Shown piece after piece: positions 1-8,180 of a stretch of 64,000 bases of DNA. Within the stretch, counting starts at the first letter, position 1; each line of letters starts with the position of its first letter. This DNA comes from Rudaeicoccus suwonensis (GTDB taxonomy: Bacteria; Actinomycetota; Actinomycetes; Actinomycetales; Dermatophilaceae). Both the position numbers and the translations under genes were made by a program. The notes below the pieces were generated by a model, which saw nothing but the letters and a program-made list of their open reading frames with translations, was not told where the DNA came from and ran no database searches. The stretch is from NCBI RefSeq assembly GCF_007829035.1, contig NZ_VIVQ01000003.1, positions 62,001-126,000 on the forward strand, in the 5' to 3' direction.

Positions 1-330
1 CCCGGCACCGGTGAATGGAAGATCAACGGCAAGACCCTGTCGGAGTACTTCCCGAACAAGGTTCACCAGCAGATCGTCAACGAGCCCCTGAAGGTGCTCG
101 AGCTCGACGGCGCCTACGACGTGCTCGTGCGCGTCCACGGTGGCGGCACCTCGGGCCAGGCCGGCGCCGTGCGCCTGGGTGTGGCCCGTTCGCTGAACGG
201 TGTCGACCCGGAGCTCAACCGTCCGACGCTGAAGAAGGCCGGCTTCCTCACCCGCGACGCTCGCGTCCCCGAGCGCAAGAAGGCCGGTCTGAAGAAGGCC
301 CGCAAGGCCCCGCAGTACAGCAAGCGCTGA
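1..330 (+). CDS. rpsI: 30S ribosomal protein S9, C-terminal part
   Basis: The frame is open from the first base and gives 109 residues ending in the lysine/arginine-rich S9 tail ([12 protein letters not shown]), whose tip reaches the ribosomal P site. The conserved block around [14 protein letters not shown] is present. About 50 N-terminal residues lie outside the window. The position just before glmM matches the usual actinobacterial rplM-rpsI-glmM order. Identification is secure; only the 5' end is missing. Confidence 0.97.
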   Translation, partial: PGTGEWKINGKTLSEYFPNKVHQQIVNEPLKVLELDGAYDVLVRVHGGGTSGQAGAVRLGVARSLNGVDPELNRPTLKKAGFLTRDARVPERKKAGLKKARKAPQYSKR

Positions 331-391
331 TCGCGCTCCGGGCGCTCTCGCCCGGACGCGCTCCGGCGGCGGCGTGTGCGCTGCCGACAAA

Positions 392-430
392 CGACCCCGC
401 GTCCTTGGCTCATCCAAGGGCGCGGGGTCG
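392..430 (+). terminator. Strong hairpin terminator after rpsI
   Basis: Bases 392-408 pair with 414-430 over 17 positions (one G-T wobble) around a 5-base loop (409-413). The stem is GC-rich and is followed by a short pyrimidine stretch (CTTACGCTTC). It lies 60 bases after the rpsI stop and before glmM, so it should end the ribosomal-protein transcript and give glmM its own promoter in 431-527. Confidence 0.85.
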
Positions 431-527
431 CTTACGCTTCAGGAAGCCTGCGAGTCCTCGCGCAATGACGCAGCGATGACCGGTCCTTGGTGGCACGCGG
501 GCGATGAGGAAAGGTTGAGGGTGATCC

Positions 528-1895
528 ATGGGTCGCTTGTTCGGAACTGACGGCGTGCGTGGGCTCGCCAATCGAGATGTCACCGCAGAACTTGCTTTGA
601 GCCTGTCCGCGGCAGCCGCTCGCGTGCTGGCCGAGACCGGTGAATTCGCCGGCCACCGGCCGAGGGCCGTCGTAGGCCGCGACCCGCGGGCCTCTGGCGA
701 ATTCCTTGCCGCCGCAACGGTCGCCGGGCTCGCCTCCGCAGGTGTCGACGTGTATGACGCAGGCGTCCTGCCGACTCCCGCGATCGCCTTCCTGACCGGC
801 AGTTCCGGCGCCGACCTCGGCGTGATGCTGTCCGCCTCGCACAACGCCATGCCCGACAACGGCATCAAGTTCTTCTCCCGCGGTGGCCGCAAGTTGCCCG
901 ACGCCACCGAGGACGCCATCGAGGCCCATCTGGACCAGTCCTGGGATCGACCGACCGGCGCGTCAGTCGGCCGGGTGCACTCGTATGCCGACAGCGGCGA
1001 GCTCTACATCCAGCACCTGTTGTCCGCCGTCCCATGTCAGCTCGACGGCTTGCATGTCGTGCTCGACCCCGCTCATGGCGCGGCCGCCACGATCGCCCCG
1101 GAGGCCTTCCGTCGCGCTGGCGCGCAAGTCACGCTCATCGGCGCCGAGCCCGATGGCCTCAACATCAACGACGGCTATGGCTCGACCCACCTGGAGCGTC
1201 TGCAGGAGGCCGTCCCTGCTGCCGGCGCCGACCTCGGTCTCGCATTCGACGGCGACGCCGATCGCTGTCTGGCGGTCGATGCCGGCGGAGCGGTCATCAA
1301 CGGTGACCAGATCATGGCGATCCTGGCGATCGACCTGCACGAGCGCGGCGCCCTGGCGGCCGACACACTCGTCGCGACCGTGATGAGCAACGAGGGCATG
1401 CTGCGCGCGATGCAACGCGAAGGCATCACCGTCCTGCGCACTGGCGTCGGTGACCGCTACGTGCTCGAAGAGATGGTGCGCGGCGGATATTCGCTCGGTG
1501 GCGAGCAGTCCGGCCACGTCATACTCCTCGAGCACGGCACGACCGGCGACGGTGTGTTGACCGGCCTGATGCTTGCCGCCCGAGTCGCCGCCACGGGTCG
1601 TTCGCTGGGCGATCTCGCGGGCTGTATGACGCTGCTGCCGCAGGTCCTGGTCAATGTGCCAGGTGTCGACAAGCATGCCGTCGATTCTCATCCGGTGGTG
1701 CAGGCTGCGGTGGCAGCCGCGCAGGCCGAACTCGCCGACACCGGTCGCGTGCTGTTGCGCAAGAGCGGCACCGAGCCGTTGGTGCGAGTCATGGTCGAGG
1801 CGGCCACGGCCGAGCATGCGCAGGAGGTCGCCGACGGTCTCGCGCTGATCGTGGCACGCGAGTGCGCGCTGCAGCAGCAGGGCGCGATCGTCTGA
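528..1895 (+). CDS. glmM: Phosphoglucosamine mutase GlmM
   Basis: A 455-residue cytoplasmic enzyme that interconverts glucosamine-6-phosphate and glucosamine-1-phosphate on the path to UDP-GlcNAc and peptidoglycan. It shows all four signatures of the alpha-D-phosphohexomutase family: N-terminal FGTDGVRG (5-12), the phosphoserine loop SASHN (102-106, serine about 104), the metal loop DGDADR (about 241-246), and the C-terminal phosphate-binding loop [12 protein letters not shown] near residue 412. Length matches the family. The ATG start is 6 bases after GGTTGAGGG-type purines. Downstream of rpsI as in most Actinobacteria. Confidence 0.96.
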   Translation: MGRLFGTDGVRGLANRDVTAELALSLSAAAARVLAETGEFAGHRPRAVVGRDPRASGEFLAAATVAGLASAGVDVYDAGVLPTPAIAFLTGSSGADLGVMLSASHNAMPDNGIKFFSRGGRKLPDATEDAIEAHLDQSWDRPTGASVGRVHSYADSGELYIQHLLSAVPCQLDGLHVVLDPAHGAAATIAPEAFRRAGAQVTLIGAEPDGLNINDGYGSTHLERLQEAVPAAGADLGLAFDGDADRCLAVDAGGAVINGDQIMAILAIDLHERGALAADTLVATVMSNEGMLRAMQREGITVLRTGVGDRYVLEEMVRGGYSLGGEQSGHVILLEHGTTGDGVLTGLMLAARVAATGRSLGDLAGCMTLLPQVLVNVPGVDKHAVDSHPVVQAAVAAAQAELADTGRVLLRKSGTEPLVRVMVEAATAEHAQEVADGLALIVARECALQQQGAIV

Positions 1896-2063
1896 CTCGA
1901 TGAGCGCTGTTCACCTGATCCTGTGGCTGGATGAGGATTGATCGGCCCGGGCGGCGTCGGGCGACCGTTGGCTGAGACAGCTGGAATGTCCGGCCGCAGC
2001 CGGAGCGTTGTGCTGAAAGGTGTGGCGCTCGCTGGGAGCGTCGCCTCAGCGGAAAGGCCATTC

Positions 2064-2486
2064 ATGCCTCTGGAAACTGTCACCAAGGAGCTCTACTCCA
2101 CTTCGGCCACCTCCAAGGGCGGCCGCGAAGGAAACGTCAAGAGCGCCGATGGCGTGATCGACCTCGCGACCGGGAAACCCGGCAGCACCAGCAACCCGAA
2201 GGCGAACCCCGAGACGCTGTTCGCCGCCGGTTATGCCGCCTGCTTCTGCGGAGCGCTGAACGCGGTGGCGGGTCGCGCCGGCATCGACGCCTCCGAGTCG
2301 ACGGTGACTGCGGAGGTGTCCTTCGGTGAGACCGAGTCGGGCTTCGGCATCGGCGTGAAGCTCACCGCCAAGGTGCCCGGTGTGGATCAGGCCAAGGCAC
2401 AGGAACTCGTCGACCAGGCGCACCAGTTCTGCCCGTACTCCAAGGCGACGCGCGGCAACATCGAGGTCACGGTCACCGCGGTCTGA
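2064..2486 (+). CDS. ohr: Organic hydroperoxide resistance protein (Ohr/OsmC family)
   Basis: A 140-residue thiol peroxidase that reduces organic hydroperoxides in the cytoplasm. The two catalytic cysteines of Ohr are present: C60 in AACFCGAL and C123 in FCPYSKATRGN; the conserved Arg of the GREG motif is at 21. Length is typical for Ohr. The open frame extends upstream to 1938, but the start at 2064 is preferred: it is preceded by GGAAAGG, and the family begins METVTKELY-like. No OhrR-type MarR regulator lies next to it. The gene is followed at once by a perfect hairpin terminator. Confidence 0.93.
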   Translation: MPLETVTKELYSTSATSKGGREGNVKSADGVIDLATGKPGSTSNPKANPETLFAAGYAACFCGALNAVAGRAGIDASESTVTAEVSFGETESGFGIGVKLTAKVPGVDQAKAQELVDQAHQFCPYSKATRGNIEVTVTAV

Positions 2487-2495
2487 CATTTCTGT

Positions 2496-2541
2496 ATGTG
2501 TGAGAGCCCCTGCTGATGTTTCTGCAGGGGCTCTCACACAT
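2496..2541 (+). terminator. Perfect 18-bp hairpin terminator after ohr
   Basis: Bases 2496-2513 and 2524-2541 are exact reverse complements (18 bp) around a 10-base loop. The structure starts 9 bases after the ohr stop codon and is followed by a TAATTTTCT stretch, so a rho-independent terminator is well supported. Confidence 0.88.
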
Positions 2542-2611
2542 GCACGAGCGTAATTTTCTCTGCTGCTTCTCACGACGCTGAGAACTTCCCCGGTGATAGT
2601 GGCGCACCGGG

Positions 2612-2917
2612 ATGAAGTGGGCGCGTGATCGCTATCGTCACAACGTGGCTGCCGACGACTGTGCACCGATGGCGTCGGACGGACGGCCTCTGCGGGTCAT
2701 GGTCGTCGAAGACGAGCCCGGGATCGCAGAGGCGCTGGTGGCGGCATTCCGGTTCCGTGGGTGGCTTGCCGATCACGCGGGCACTGCTGCACACGCCGCA
2801 GAGGTTGTGGTCGAGTTGTACGTCAGTTACCTGCGCAAGAAGATCGACACCGATGGCGTCGAACCGTTGATCCACACCGTCCGCGGGGCGGGCTATGTGC
2901 TGCGGCCACCTGTCTGA
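2612..2917 (+). pseudogene. Internally deleted OmpR-family response regulator
   Basis: The open frame codes for 101 residues. Residues 28-60 are the beginning of a receiver domain ([15 protein letters not shown] with the acidic pair E33-D34), and residues 66-101 are the very end of an OmpR-type winged-helix domain ([12 protein letters not shown] ... [12 protein letters not shown]). Everything between is missing: the phosphoacceptor Asp, the Thr/Lys of the receiver, and the first winged-helix elements including most of the recognition helix. A full family member has about 225-240 residues, so roughly 130-150 codons are gone, in frame. An internal ATG at 2669 is an alternative start. The stop overlaps the kinase start (TGATG), as in an intact pair. 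As a regulator it should be dead; a small DNA-binding or inhibitory peptide cannot be excluded. Confidence 0.8.
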
Positions 2918-4062
2918 TGAGCCTTCGTCCAAAGACGCTCACCTCACGGTTGGTGCTGCTCCTCGCTGGCATGGTGTTGTTGGGCGGAGCGGTCACGGTG
3001 CATCTGCCCGGACTGGGGGACTACCGCGTCGCGATATCGCCGGCGCAGGGCCGTGATCGGCTGCTGACAGGTATTCCGCAGACACCGGTCAATCACATCA
3101 TTCGCGACCTGATCCTGCTCGAAGCCGTGGTGCTGACCACTGCAGTCGCGGTCGTCGCCGGGTTCGGCGCTGCTGCGGCCCGGCGATCGATGCGGCCGCT
3201 TCAGGATCTGGCGACGGTTGCCCGGCAGGTCACCGAACTGCCGTTGGACACCGCGGAGAGTCGGATTCCGTTGCGCGCGAACGAAATGTCCGAACCCACC
3301 GAGGTCGCTCAGGTCGGACAGGCGATGAACGCGATGCTGGGACATATCGATCTGGCGTTGCAGCAACGCGACGAGAGCGAACGGCGACTGCGGGAGTTCG
3401 CGGCCGACGCCAGCCATGAGCTCCGCACACCTTTGGCGGTCGCCCGCAGCCACGCCGAGTTGCTGCGCGAGTACATGCTGCTCACCGATCTGCCCGAGCA
3501 GGTGCACCTTTCGCTGACCCGTATCGGCGAGGAGACAGGTCGTATGGCGGGCATCGTCGATGACCTCTTGCTGCTGGCGCGGCTCGACGACGCGGGTTCA
3601 GCGATGCAGGACGAGGTCGACCTGACACGAGTCGTCGTCGACGCGGTTGACGATGCTCGGATCACATCACCGGGCCATCGGTGGTCGATCGACGTCCCTG
3701 CCGAACCGGTGGTGATCCGGGCAGACACCGAACAGGTGCGCCGAATGGTCACCAACCTGGTGACGAACGTGCGCTTGCACACGCCTGTCGGCACGACAGC
3801 ACGGTGTGAACTGCTCGCGTCCGCATCGGAGATCGTCATCACGGTGCATGACACCGGCCCGGGATTCCCGCCCGAACTGATCGACCACGCCCACGACCGC
3901 TTCGCTCGGGGACGACACCGGGAGAGCAGCGCCGACAGCACCGGCCTCGGGCTGGCGATCGTGCATGCCGTCGCGCACGCGCAGGGTGGGTCGATGGCGA
4001 TCGTCAGTACGCCCGGCGACACGACAGTGATGGTCACGCTTCCACTGGCGCACGCAACCTGA
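2917..4062 (+). CDS. Sensor histidine kinase with a shortened sensor domain
   Basis: A 381-residue membrane kinase. TM1 is about residues 11-27 and TM2 about 65-87, leaving only some 40 extracytoplasmic residues; related actinobacterial kinases have well over 100. The sequence just before TM2 (GDYRVAIS ... LLTGIPQT) resembles the end of that sensor domain, so its first part appears deleted. The catalytic part is intact: HAMP-like linker, H-box ASHELRTPL with His about 167, N-box near 277 (NLVTNVRLH), DTGPGFP near 312 and GLGLAIVHA near 343. It overlaps the broken regulator by one base (TGATG) and so lacks an obvious working partner. The kinase may be constitutive, rerouted or decaying. Confidence 0.85.
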   Translation: MSLRPKTLTSRLVLLLAGMVLLGGAVTVHLPGLGDYRVAISPAQGRDRLLTGIPQTPVNHIIRDLILLEAVVLTTAVAVVAGFGAAAARRSMRPLQDLATVARQVTELPLDTAESRIPLRANEMSEPTEVAQVGQAMNAMLGHIDLALQQRDESERRLREFAADASHELRTPLAVARSHAELLREYMLLTDLPEQVHLSLTRIGEETGRMAGIVDDLLLLARLDDAGSAMQDEVDLTRVVVDAVDDARITSPGHRWSIDVPAEPVVIRADTEQVRRMVTNLVTNVRLHTPVGTTARCELLASASEIVITVHDTGPGFPPELIDHAHDRFARGRHRESSADSTGLGLAIVHAVAHAQGGSMAIVSTPGDTTVMVTLPLAHAT

Positions 4063-4067
4063 CACCG

Positions 4068-4274
4068 TCAATCTCTTTGCAGCAGAAGTGCTCTCGCCGG
4101 GCAGGCCCGTGCCAGCTCTTGTGCGCTGCGTCTGTCCATCACGACCTGTGATTCGATCGGATACCCGAACTCGTCCAACGCGATCGCACCTGCCGACACG
4201 ACTGCGCACACGCCGTGAGCGGTGCACGCGACACGGTCGACGGTGACGGTTTTGCCGCTGTCAGCGTTGCGCAT
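4068..4274 (-). CDS. Small single-cluster ferredoxin
   Basis: A protein of about 68 residues with a short ferredoxin pattern: CTAHGVC followed some 35 residues later by ACP. This CxxxxxC...CP layout fits a 3Fe-4S (or labile 4Fe-4S) ferredoxin like those serving actinobacterial oxidoreductases. The frame extends to 4304, but the ATG at 4274 gives a shorter overlap (14 bases) with the NuoF-like gene. It is the last gene of the electron-transfer operon and probably takes or supplies electrons at the NuoF-like subunit. Confidence 0.78.
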   Translation of the reverse strand: MRNADSGKTVTVDRVACTAHGVCAVVSAGAIALDEFGYPIESQVVMDRRSAQELARACPARALLLQRD

Positions 4275-5343
4275 GGGCGGGCTGTCGAAGGCAGAGGCAG
4301 CCACCGTCGAGGTGTGCCGTGATGTCCGGGTCGAACACCCGCAACGCCGAGGTCACGAAGCCGGCGATGCCATCGGGGAACCTGCATGCACCGCGACCGA
4401 CGAGCATGCGTACCCGCTCGTCCAGCAAGGCGATGTCGCTCGGACGCGCGCTGCCGTCGAGCAATTGATCGAGGGTCCGCGCGACCGCTGGAACCCCGAA
4501 CATGCACGGTCCGCACTGGCCGGCCGATTCGCCGGCCGCAAATCGAACCAACTCGGCGACATACGTCAGCGGGCAGGTCGATCGGTCCAGCACCGCGATC
4601 GCTCCGCTGCCGGTCCGAAATCCGTATGGCGCGAGTCCGGCGTTGGACCAGGTGATGTGCTGCGACTCGGCCGCAGAGAGCCAACCGCCGCTGAGACCGG
4701 ACAGTCCCACGGCGGCGGAATCGAAGGTGCCCGCGGCCACGAGCAGATCGTTCAGCGCCACCCCGGCCGCGGTCTCGTAGACACCGGGCCGTTCGACGCT
4801 GCCGCTGATGGTCACCAGCCGCGGGCCTGGTTCTGCAGGCGTGCCGTAGCTGCGGAACCACGTCGGGCCGTACCGCTCGATCTGGCCGATGCGCCATACG
4901 GTCTCGGCGTTCAGCACGAGGGTTGCGGGTAGCCGTCGACCCATCGTCGTGCGGCTGCCGACAGCCACGGGCGCCTGCCGCATCAGCGGACGGGCGAGGC
5001 CGCCGTTGAGAAGGTTGACGAGGGCGGACTCCTCCGACGCGACATACCTCGCTGGTGTCGACAGCACGTCGAGACCGGCAGCAAGAAGTGCCGCCTCGGT
5101 AGGGCTGCCACGGTGCGCTGCCCACGTCACCGAGGAGGTCAAAAGGCTTGCGCCATAACAAATTTCGTCGAGGTGATGCGCGACGACGGAGGCATCCTTG
5201 CTCGTGCCGATCTCACCGTCGCAGGCATTGACGACAAGACTGGCGCCGCGCTCGAGCGCGGTCCGCACCTTGGTGCCCGTCGGAAACGAGCCACCACCAC
5301 GGCCGGTCAGACCGGCCTCGTCGAGCAGATCGATCAGGCTCAT
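4261..5343 (-). CDS. NuoF-like NADH dehydrogenase subunit (FMN / SLBB / Fe-S)
   Basis: A 360-residue homologue of the 51-kDa subunit of complex I. The FMN/NADH region is seen as GRGGGSFPTGTKV (14-26), NACDGEIGTSKD (39-50) and YVASEESALVNLLNG (100-114). An SLBB-type segment follows (ISGSVERPGVYE, 179-190), then the Fe-S region. The usual ESCGxCxPC motif reads E272-S-A-G-Q-C277-G-P-C280, so the first cluster cysteine is alanine; the last ligand is C320. It lacks about 60 N-terminal residues of true NuoF and has no other complex I genes nearby. ATGA overlap with the ferric-reductase-like gene suggests coupled translation and a shared complex. Confidence 0.85.
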   Translation of the reverse strand: MSLIDLLDEAGLTGRGGGSFPTGTKVRTALERGASLVVNACDGEIGTSKDASVVAHHLDEICYGASLLTSSVTWAAHRGSPTEAALLAAGLDVLSTPARYVASEESALVNLLNGGLARPLMRQAPVAVGSRTTMGRRLPATLVLNAETVWRIGQIERYGPTWFRSYGTPAEPGPRLVTISGSVERPGVYETAAGVALNDLLVAAGTFDSAAVGLSGLSGGWLSAAESQHITWSNAGLAPYGFRTGSGAIAVLDRSTCPLTYVAELVRFAAGESAGQCGPCMFGVPAVARTLDQLLDGSARPSDIALLDERVRMLVGRGACRFPDGIAGFVTSALRVFDPDITAHLDGGCLCLRQPAHAQR

Positions 5344-5894
5344 GTCCACTCCTGACGGAGGACCTCGCGTCGCCGGATGCTGTCGCTGTGCGAGCTTGCT
5401 GCCCTCCAGATGATGGCGGCGGTTCCGAGGACCGCGCATGCGATCGTCGGCATACGTAAGACCGGATCGCTGCTCATGGCGATGCCGTGCCAGATCGTGA
5501 CGGGCCACATGGCGAAGCTGGCTCGATGCACGAAGCGCCATACGTGCTCACTGATGCGATGCCGGGCCAGGGAGGTGACGATCAGCGCGGCCAGGAGGTC
5601 GAAACCGATCGTGCCCAGCCCGACAGTGAGCCGGTCGTAGCCGGACGCGAATGGCACCACCGCAGCCAGCAGACCGATGTGGACGTAGGTGTCGAGAATT
5701 GCGGTCGCGATGTGGACGACCAGGAAGGTGATCATCCCCAGTGCCAGGCTGCGATGCACCGCCTGAATCGTCGCGCCGGTCTGCGTGGTGCGACGCCGGG
5801 ACCCGGACAGGACGACGCCGAGTATGACGACCGCCGTCATGAGGGCGACGCCGACGAGCCCGGTGGCGCGCGAGACATTCCAGAGAACGGTCAT
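5340..5894 (-). CDS. Ferric-reductase-like transmembrane haem protein
   Basis: A 184-residue integral membrane protein with about five to six hydrophobic helices. Two pairs of histidines are placed as haem b ligands: H47 and H61, and H123 and H136. It lacks the C-terminal FAD/NAD-binding half of NADPH oxidases, so electrons must come from a partner, most simply the NuoF-like protein and ferredoxin encoded next. The loop after the first helix contains TQTGATIQ (37-44), which happens to resemble the core of an ApbE flavinylation site. It overlaps both neighbours by ATGA. Confidence 0.8.
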   Translation of the reverse strand: MTVLWNVSRATGLVGVALMTAVVILGVVLSGSRRRTTQTGATIQAVHRSLALGMITFLVVHIATAILDTYVHIGLLAAVVPFASGYDRLTVGLGTIGFDLLAALIVTSLARHRISEHVWRFVHRASFAMWPVTIWHGIAMSSDPVLRMPTIACAVLGTAAIIWRAASSHSDSIRRREVLRQEWT

Positions 5895-6853
5895 GATGCG
5901 GCCTGATCTGCGGTGCGCGGCCACCGCGGTGTGTAGGTGACCGTACCGTCGTCTGCGACAAGTCGCGCGGGGATGCCTCGGCTGCTGAGCCATTCGACCG
6001 CTGCCTCTGACAGCACGCACGCGGCCGTCGATGCGGCATTGGCCTGCAACGCTGATGCGCCAACGCAGGTCACCTGACGCCAGGTATGTCGAATGGCCCG
6101 GCCGGTGCGGGGGTCCAGCAGGTGGTGGCGCTCTTCGCTGTCGACAAGCCATCGGCGCCGGTCGGTGCCGGAGGTGGCGACGCCTTGAGTGGTGATGCAC
6201 AGGCGGTCCTCGCCATCGGCGGTCTCGGGCGTGGAGATCACCCAGCCGCCTGCGGGCGGTGGGCCGGCCACGGCGATGTCACCGCCCAGGTCGACCAGGA
6301 ATCCACCTGGCCATCGAGCGGCCAACTCACCCGCGATGCGGTCGGCCATGGCTGCCTTGGCCGTCGCGCCCAGATCGAGCACCGTGCCGGCCGCGATGGT
6401 GACGGTGCCTGCCATCGGATCGATGACCAGGTCATGCAGCGAACTCGGGGATGTCGGGATCTGCGGCGCGCGATGCGCCACGGCCGTTGCGGGTGGGGTC
6501 TGCGTGTCTCTCGCCTGCACCACGGCAAGGTCGGTGTCATAGCCGGCCAGAGCCATGGCTTGCCCGAGCGTCGGGTCGACCAGGCCACCGGTTGCCTCGG
6601 CGGCCCAGAGTGCGTCGCGCAAGAGGGTGAGCAGGAGTGGGCTGACCGGTGCCGTGATCGTGGTCCTGCCAGCCGGTGCGGCCATGGCCGCCAACCGCGT
6701 GACTTCGGAGTCGTGGCGGAATCGGGACGCCGCGGCATCCAATTCCTCGAGTCGCGCGTGGGCGACCTCGCAGGCGGCGGCAAGCGAGTCGTCTTGTGAT
6801 GCAGTGATCCGCCACATCACACCGATCGAGTGAAAGCCTTCGGACGTGATCAT
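5891..6853 (-). CDS. apbE: FAD:protein FMN transferase (ApbE family)
   Basis: A 320-residue enzyme that uses FAD to attach FMN to threonine in partner flavoproteins. Family landmarks: VDPTLG, the DLGATAKAAMADRI helix (usual form DLGGIAKGYA), VDLGGDI, VATSGTDRR for metal/FAD binding, and HHLLDPRTGRAI near residue 255. There is no signal peptide, unlike exported Gram-negative ApbE but like other short actinobacterial versions. The start at 6853 overlaps the stop of the upstream gene (ATGA). A partner with an FMN-binding domain would be expected in the operon, but none is found. Confidence 0.88.
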   Translation of the reverse strand: MITSEGFHSIGVMWRITASQDDSLAAACEVAHARLEELDAAASRFRHDSEVTRLAAMAAPAGRTTITAPVSPLLLTLLRDALWAAEATGGLVDPTLGQAMALAGYDTDLAVVQARDTQTPPATAVAHRAPQIPTSPSSLHDLVIDPMAGTVTIAAGTVLDLGATAKAAMADRIAGELAARWPGGFLVDLGGDIAVAGPPPAGGWVISTPETADGEDRLCITTQGVATSGTDRRRWLVDSEERHHLLDPRTGRAIRHTWRQVTCVGASALQANAASTAACVLSEAAVEWLSSRGIPARLVADDGTVTYTPRWPRTADQAAS

Positions 6854-7134
6854 GACGAGTGCGTCTGTGCCGTCGTAGGTTGAGTCGCGGACGGAGTCGA
6901 GACCGATGGAACCTCGTTGAAGGTGCTGCCCGTCGAGCTCTTGTTCGTCGACGATGACCCCGTCGATGTCGATGAACTGGACGAGGTGGAGCGACCGGTC
7001 GTCGACGGAGTCGGTGATGCACTGGTCGCCGGTGTGTTCACCGTGAGGTAGCCGGCGACGGCCAGTGCCGTGACAGTGCCGAAACCGAGCACAGCACGGC
7101 TGATCTGCCTCGCGCGACGAAGAACCGGAACCAT
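6850..7134 (-). CDS. Small Ser/Thr-rich membrane-anchored protein
   Basis: A 94-residue protein: a basic N-terminus, one hydrophobic segment (about 15-32, FGTVTALAVAGYLTV), then about 60 residues composed almost only of Ser, Thr, Pro and Gly. It looks like an anchor plus extracytoplasmic stalk. In related actinobacterial operons this position is held by a protein with the same anchor and linker followed by an FMN-binding domain; here that domain is absent. It overlaps apbE by ATGA, so it is probably translated. Function unknown: either a remnant or a stalk that acts without its own flavin. Confidence 0.65.
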   Translation of the reverse strand: MVPVLRRARQISRAVLGFGTVTALAVAGYLTVNTPATSASPTPSTTGRSTSSSSSTSTGSSSTNKSSTGSTFNEVPSVSTPSATQPTTAQTHSS

Positions 7135-7262
7135 GTGATTGCCCTTTCAACTGGATGCCTCCGATCCTTCCCGTCGAACTTCTCAAGCACGTCAGCAACA
7201 GCTATGACCTGCTGTGCGGCGCGGGTGGCGAAGCTGTGAGTGGACGCGCGGGAGCGTCGGCC

Positions 7263-8015
7263 TCAGTGGTGCTGGAAGCCGCCGGCGTGCCACCGGTCGG
7301 CCCAGGGCGTGACGAGCAGTATGGCGAGCACGACGCTGCACGCCGCCGCAGCGATCAGGGCCGCGCTTCGCGACGTGCTTCCGGGTACCCGCGCCGCTGA
7401 TGTGGCTCGGCCGCCGACGATCTTTGCGGCACGGACCGTGCGCCCCAACACGTGGACGGTCATCACGACCAGCCAGGCGATGAAGGTGGCCTTGTGCTGG
7501 AACAGCATCGAGACAGGCAGCCCGAAGGTGCTGCCGTGTCGGCCCGTCGGGCCCTCGATGGCGACCAGGACCCCGGTCGCCAGCACCGACAACGTCGTCA
7601 CGACGACGAGAGGCCCGATCACTCGCATCAGCATCTGCGGCGGACCGGCCTGCCGATACGGGACGTCGCCGGTGTAGTAGCGCACGATGCGCCATCCGGT
7701 GCTTGCGACCTTCAACAGTGCCGGTGGGATCAGCAGCACCCCGACGACGATGTGCCAACTGAGCAACCCGCGGATGTCGAGGATGGTGTAGCCCTCGACG
7801 GCGAACAGCACCAGCAGGATCGCGCCCGTCCACGCCGTCAGGCGGGCGTTGCCCGCAGGGCCACCCGTGCGGGGCAGTGTCGGGTCGGTCCGTGGTGCGC
7901 GGTCGAGGAGTTCGTCGACGACGACCGAGACGACAGTGGCACCGAGTTCTGTAGCGGAGGGGTGTTCGAGGCCGATGGGGTTGTCGAACGTGGACTGCCA
8001 GGGCTTCCAGCGCAT
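7263..8015 (-). CDS. Membrane b-type cytochrome-like protein
   Basis: A protein of about 250 residues with a hydrophilic N-terminal 60 residues and about five membrane helices. Histidines occur in positions suited to haem binding: SWHIVVG in the second helix, and FQHKATF plus MTVHVLGR in the fourth. It resembles actinobacterial cytochrome b561/DUF4405-like membrane proteins more than any enzyme. The frame also opens with TTG at 8036; the ATG at 8015 is preferred. It is the first gene of the minus-strand run that continues through apbE to the ferredoxin, and could be a second haem step in the same chain. Confidence 0.62.
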   Translation of the reverse strand: MRWKPWQSTFDNPIGLEHPSATELGATVVSVVVDELLDRAPRTDPTLPRTGGPAGNARLTAWTGAILLVLFAVEGYTILDIRGLLSWHIVVGVLLIPPALLKVASTGWRIVRYYTGDVPYRQAGPPQMLMRVIGPLVVVTTLSVLATGVLVAIEGPTGRHGSTFGLPVSMLFQHKATFIAWLVVMTVHVLGRTVRAAKIVGGRATSAARVPGSTSRSAALIAAAACSVVLAILLVTPWADRWHAGGFQHH

Positions 8016-8180
8016 ACCTACATCGTTGAGGGGCAATTTCTCAGCGGCTTCAGAAACCGCTATGGACTCGGGGCTCTGGCACCCTCGACGAGCTGGGCAT
8101 CACGCCGTCATGGCACGACCGATCACGATGGAAATCGACTGCTCCGGCACCCCAGAATCGCATCCGGAGCGAACGCGATG

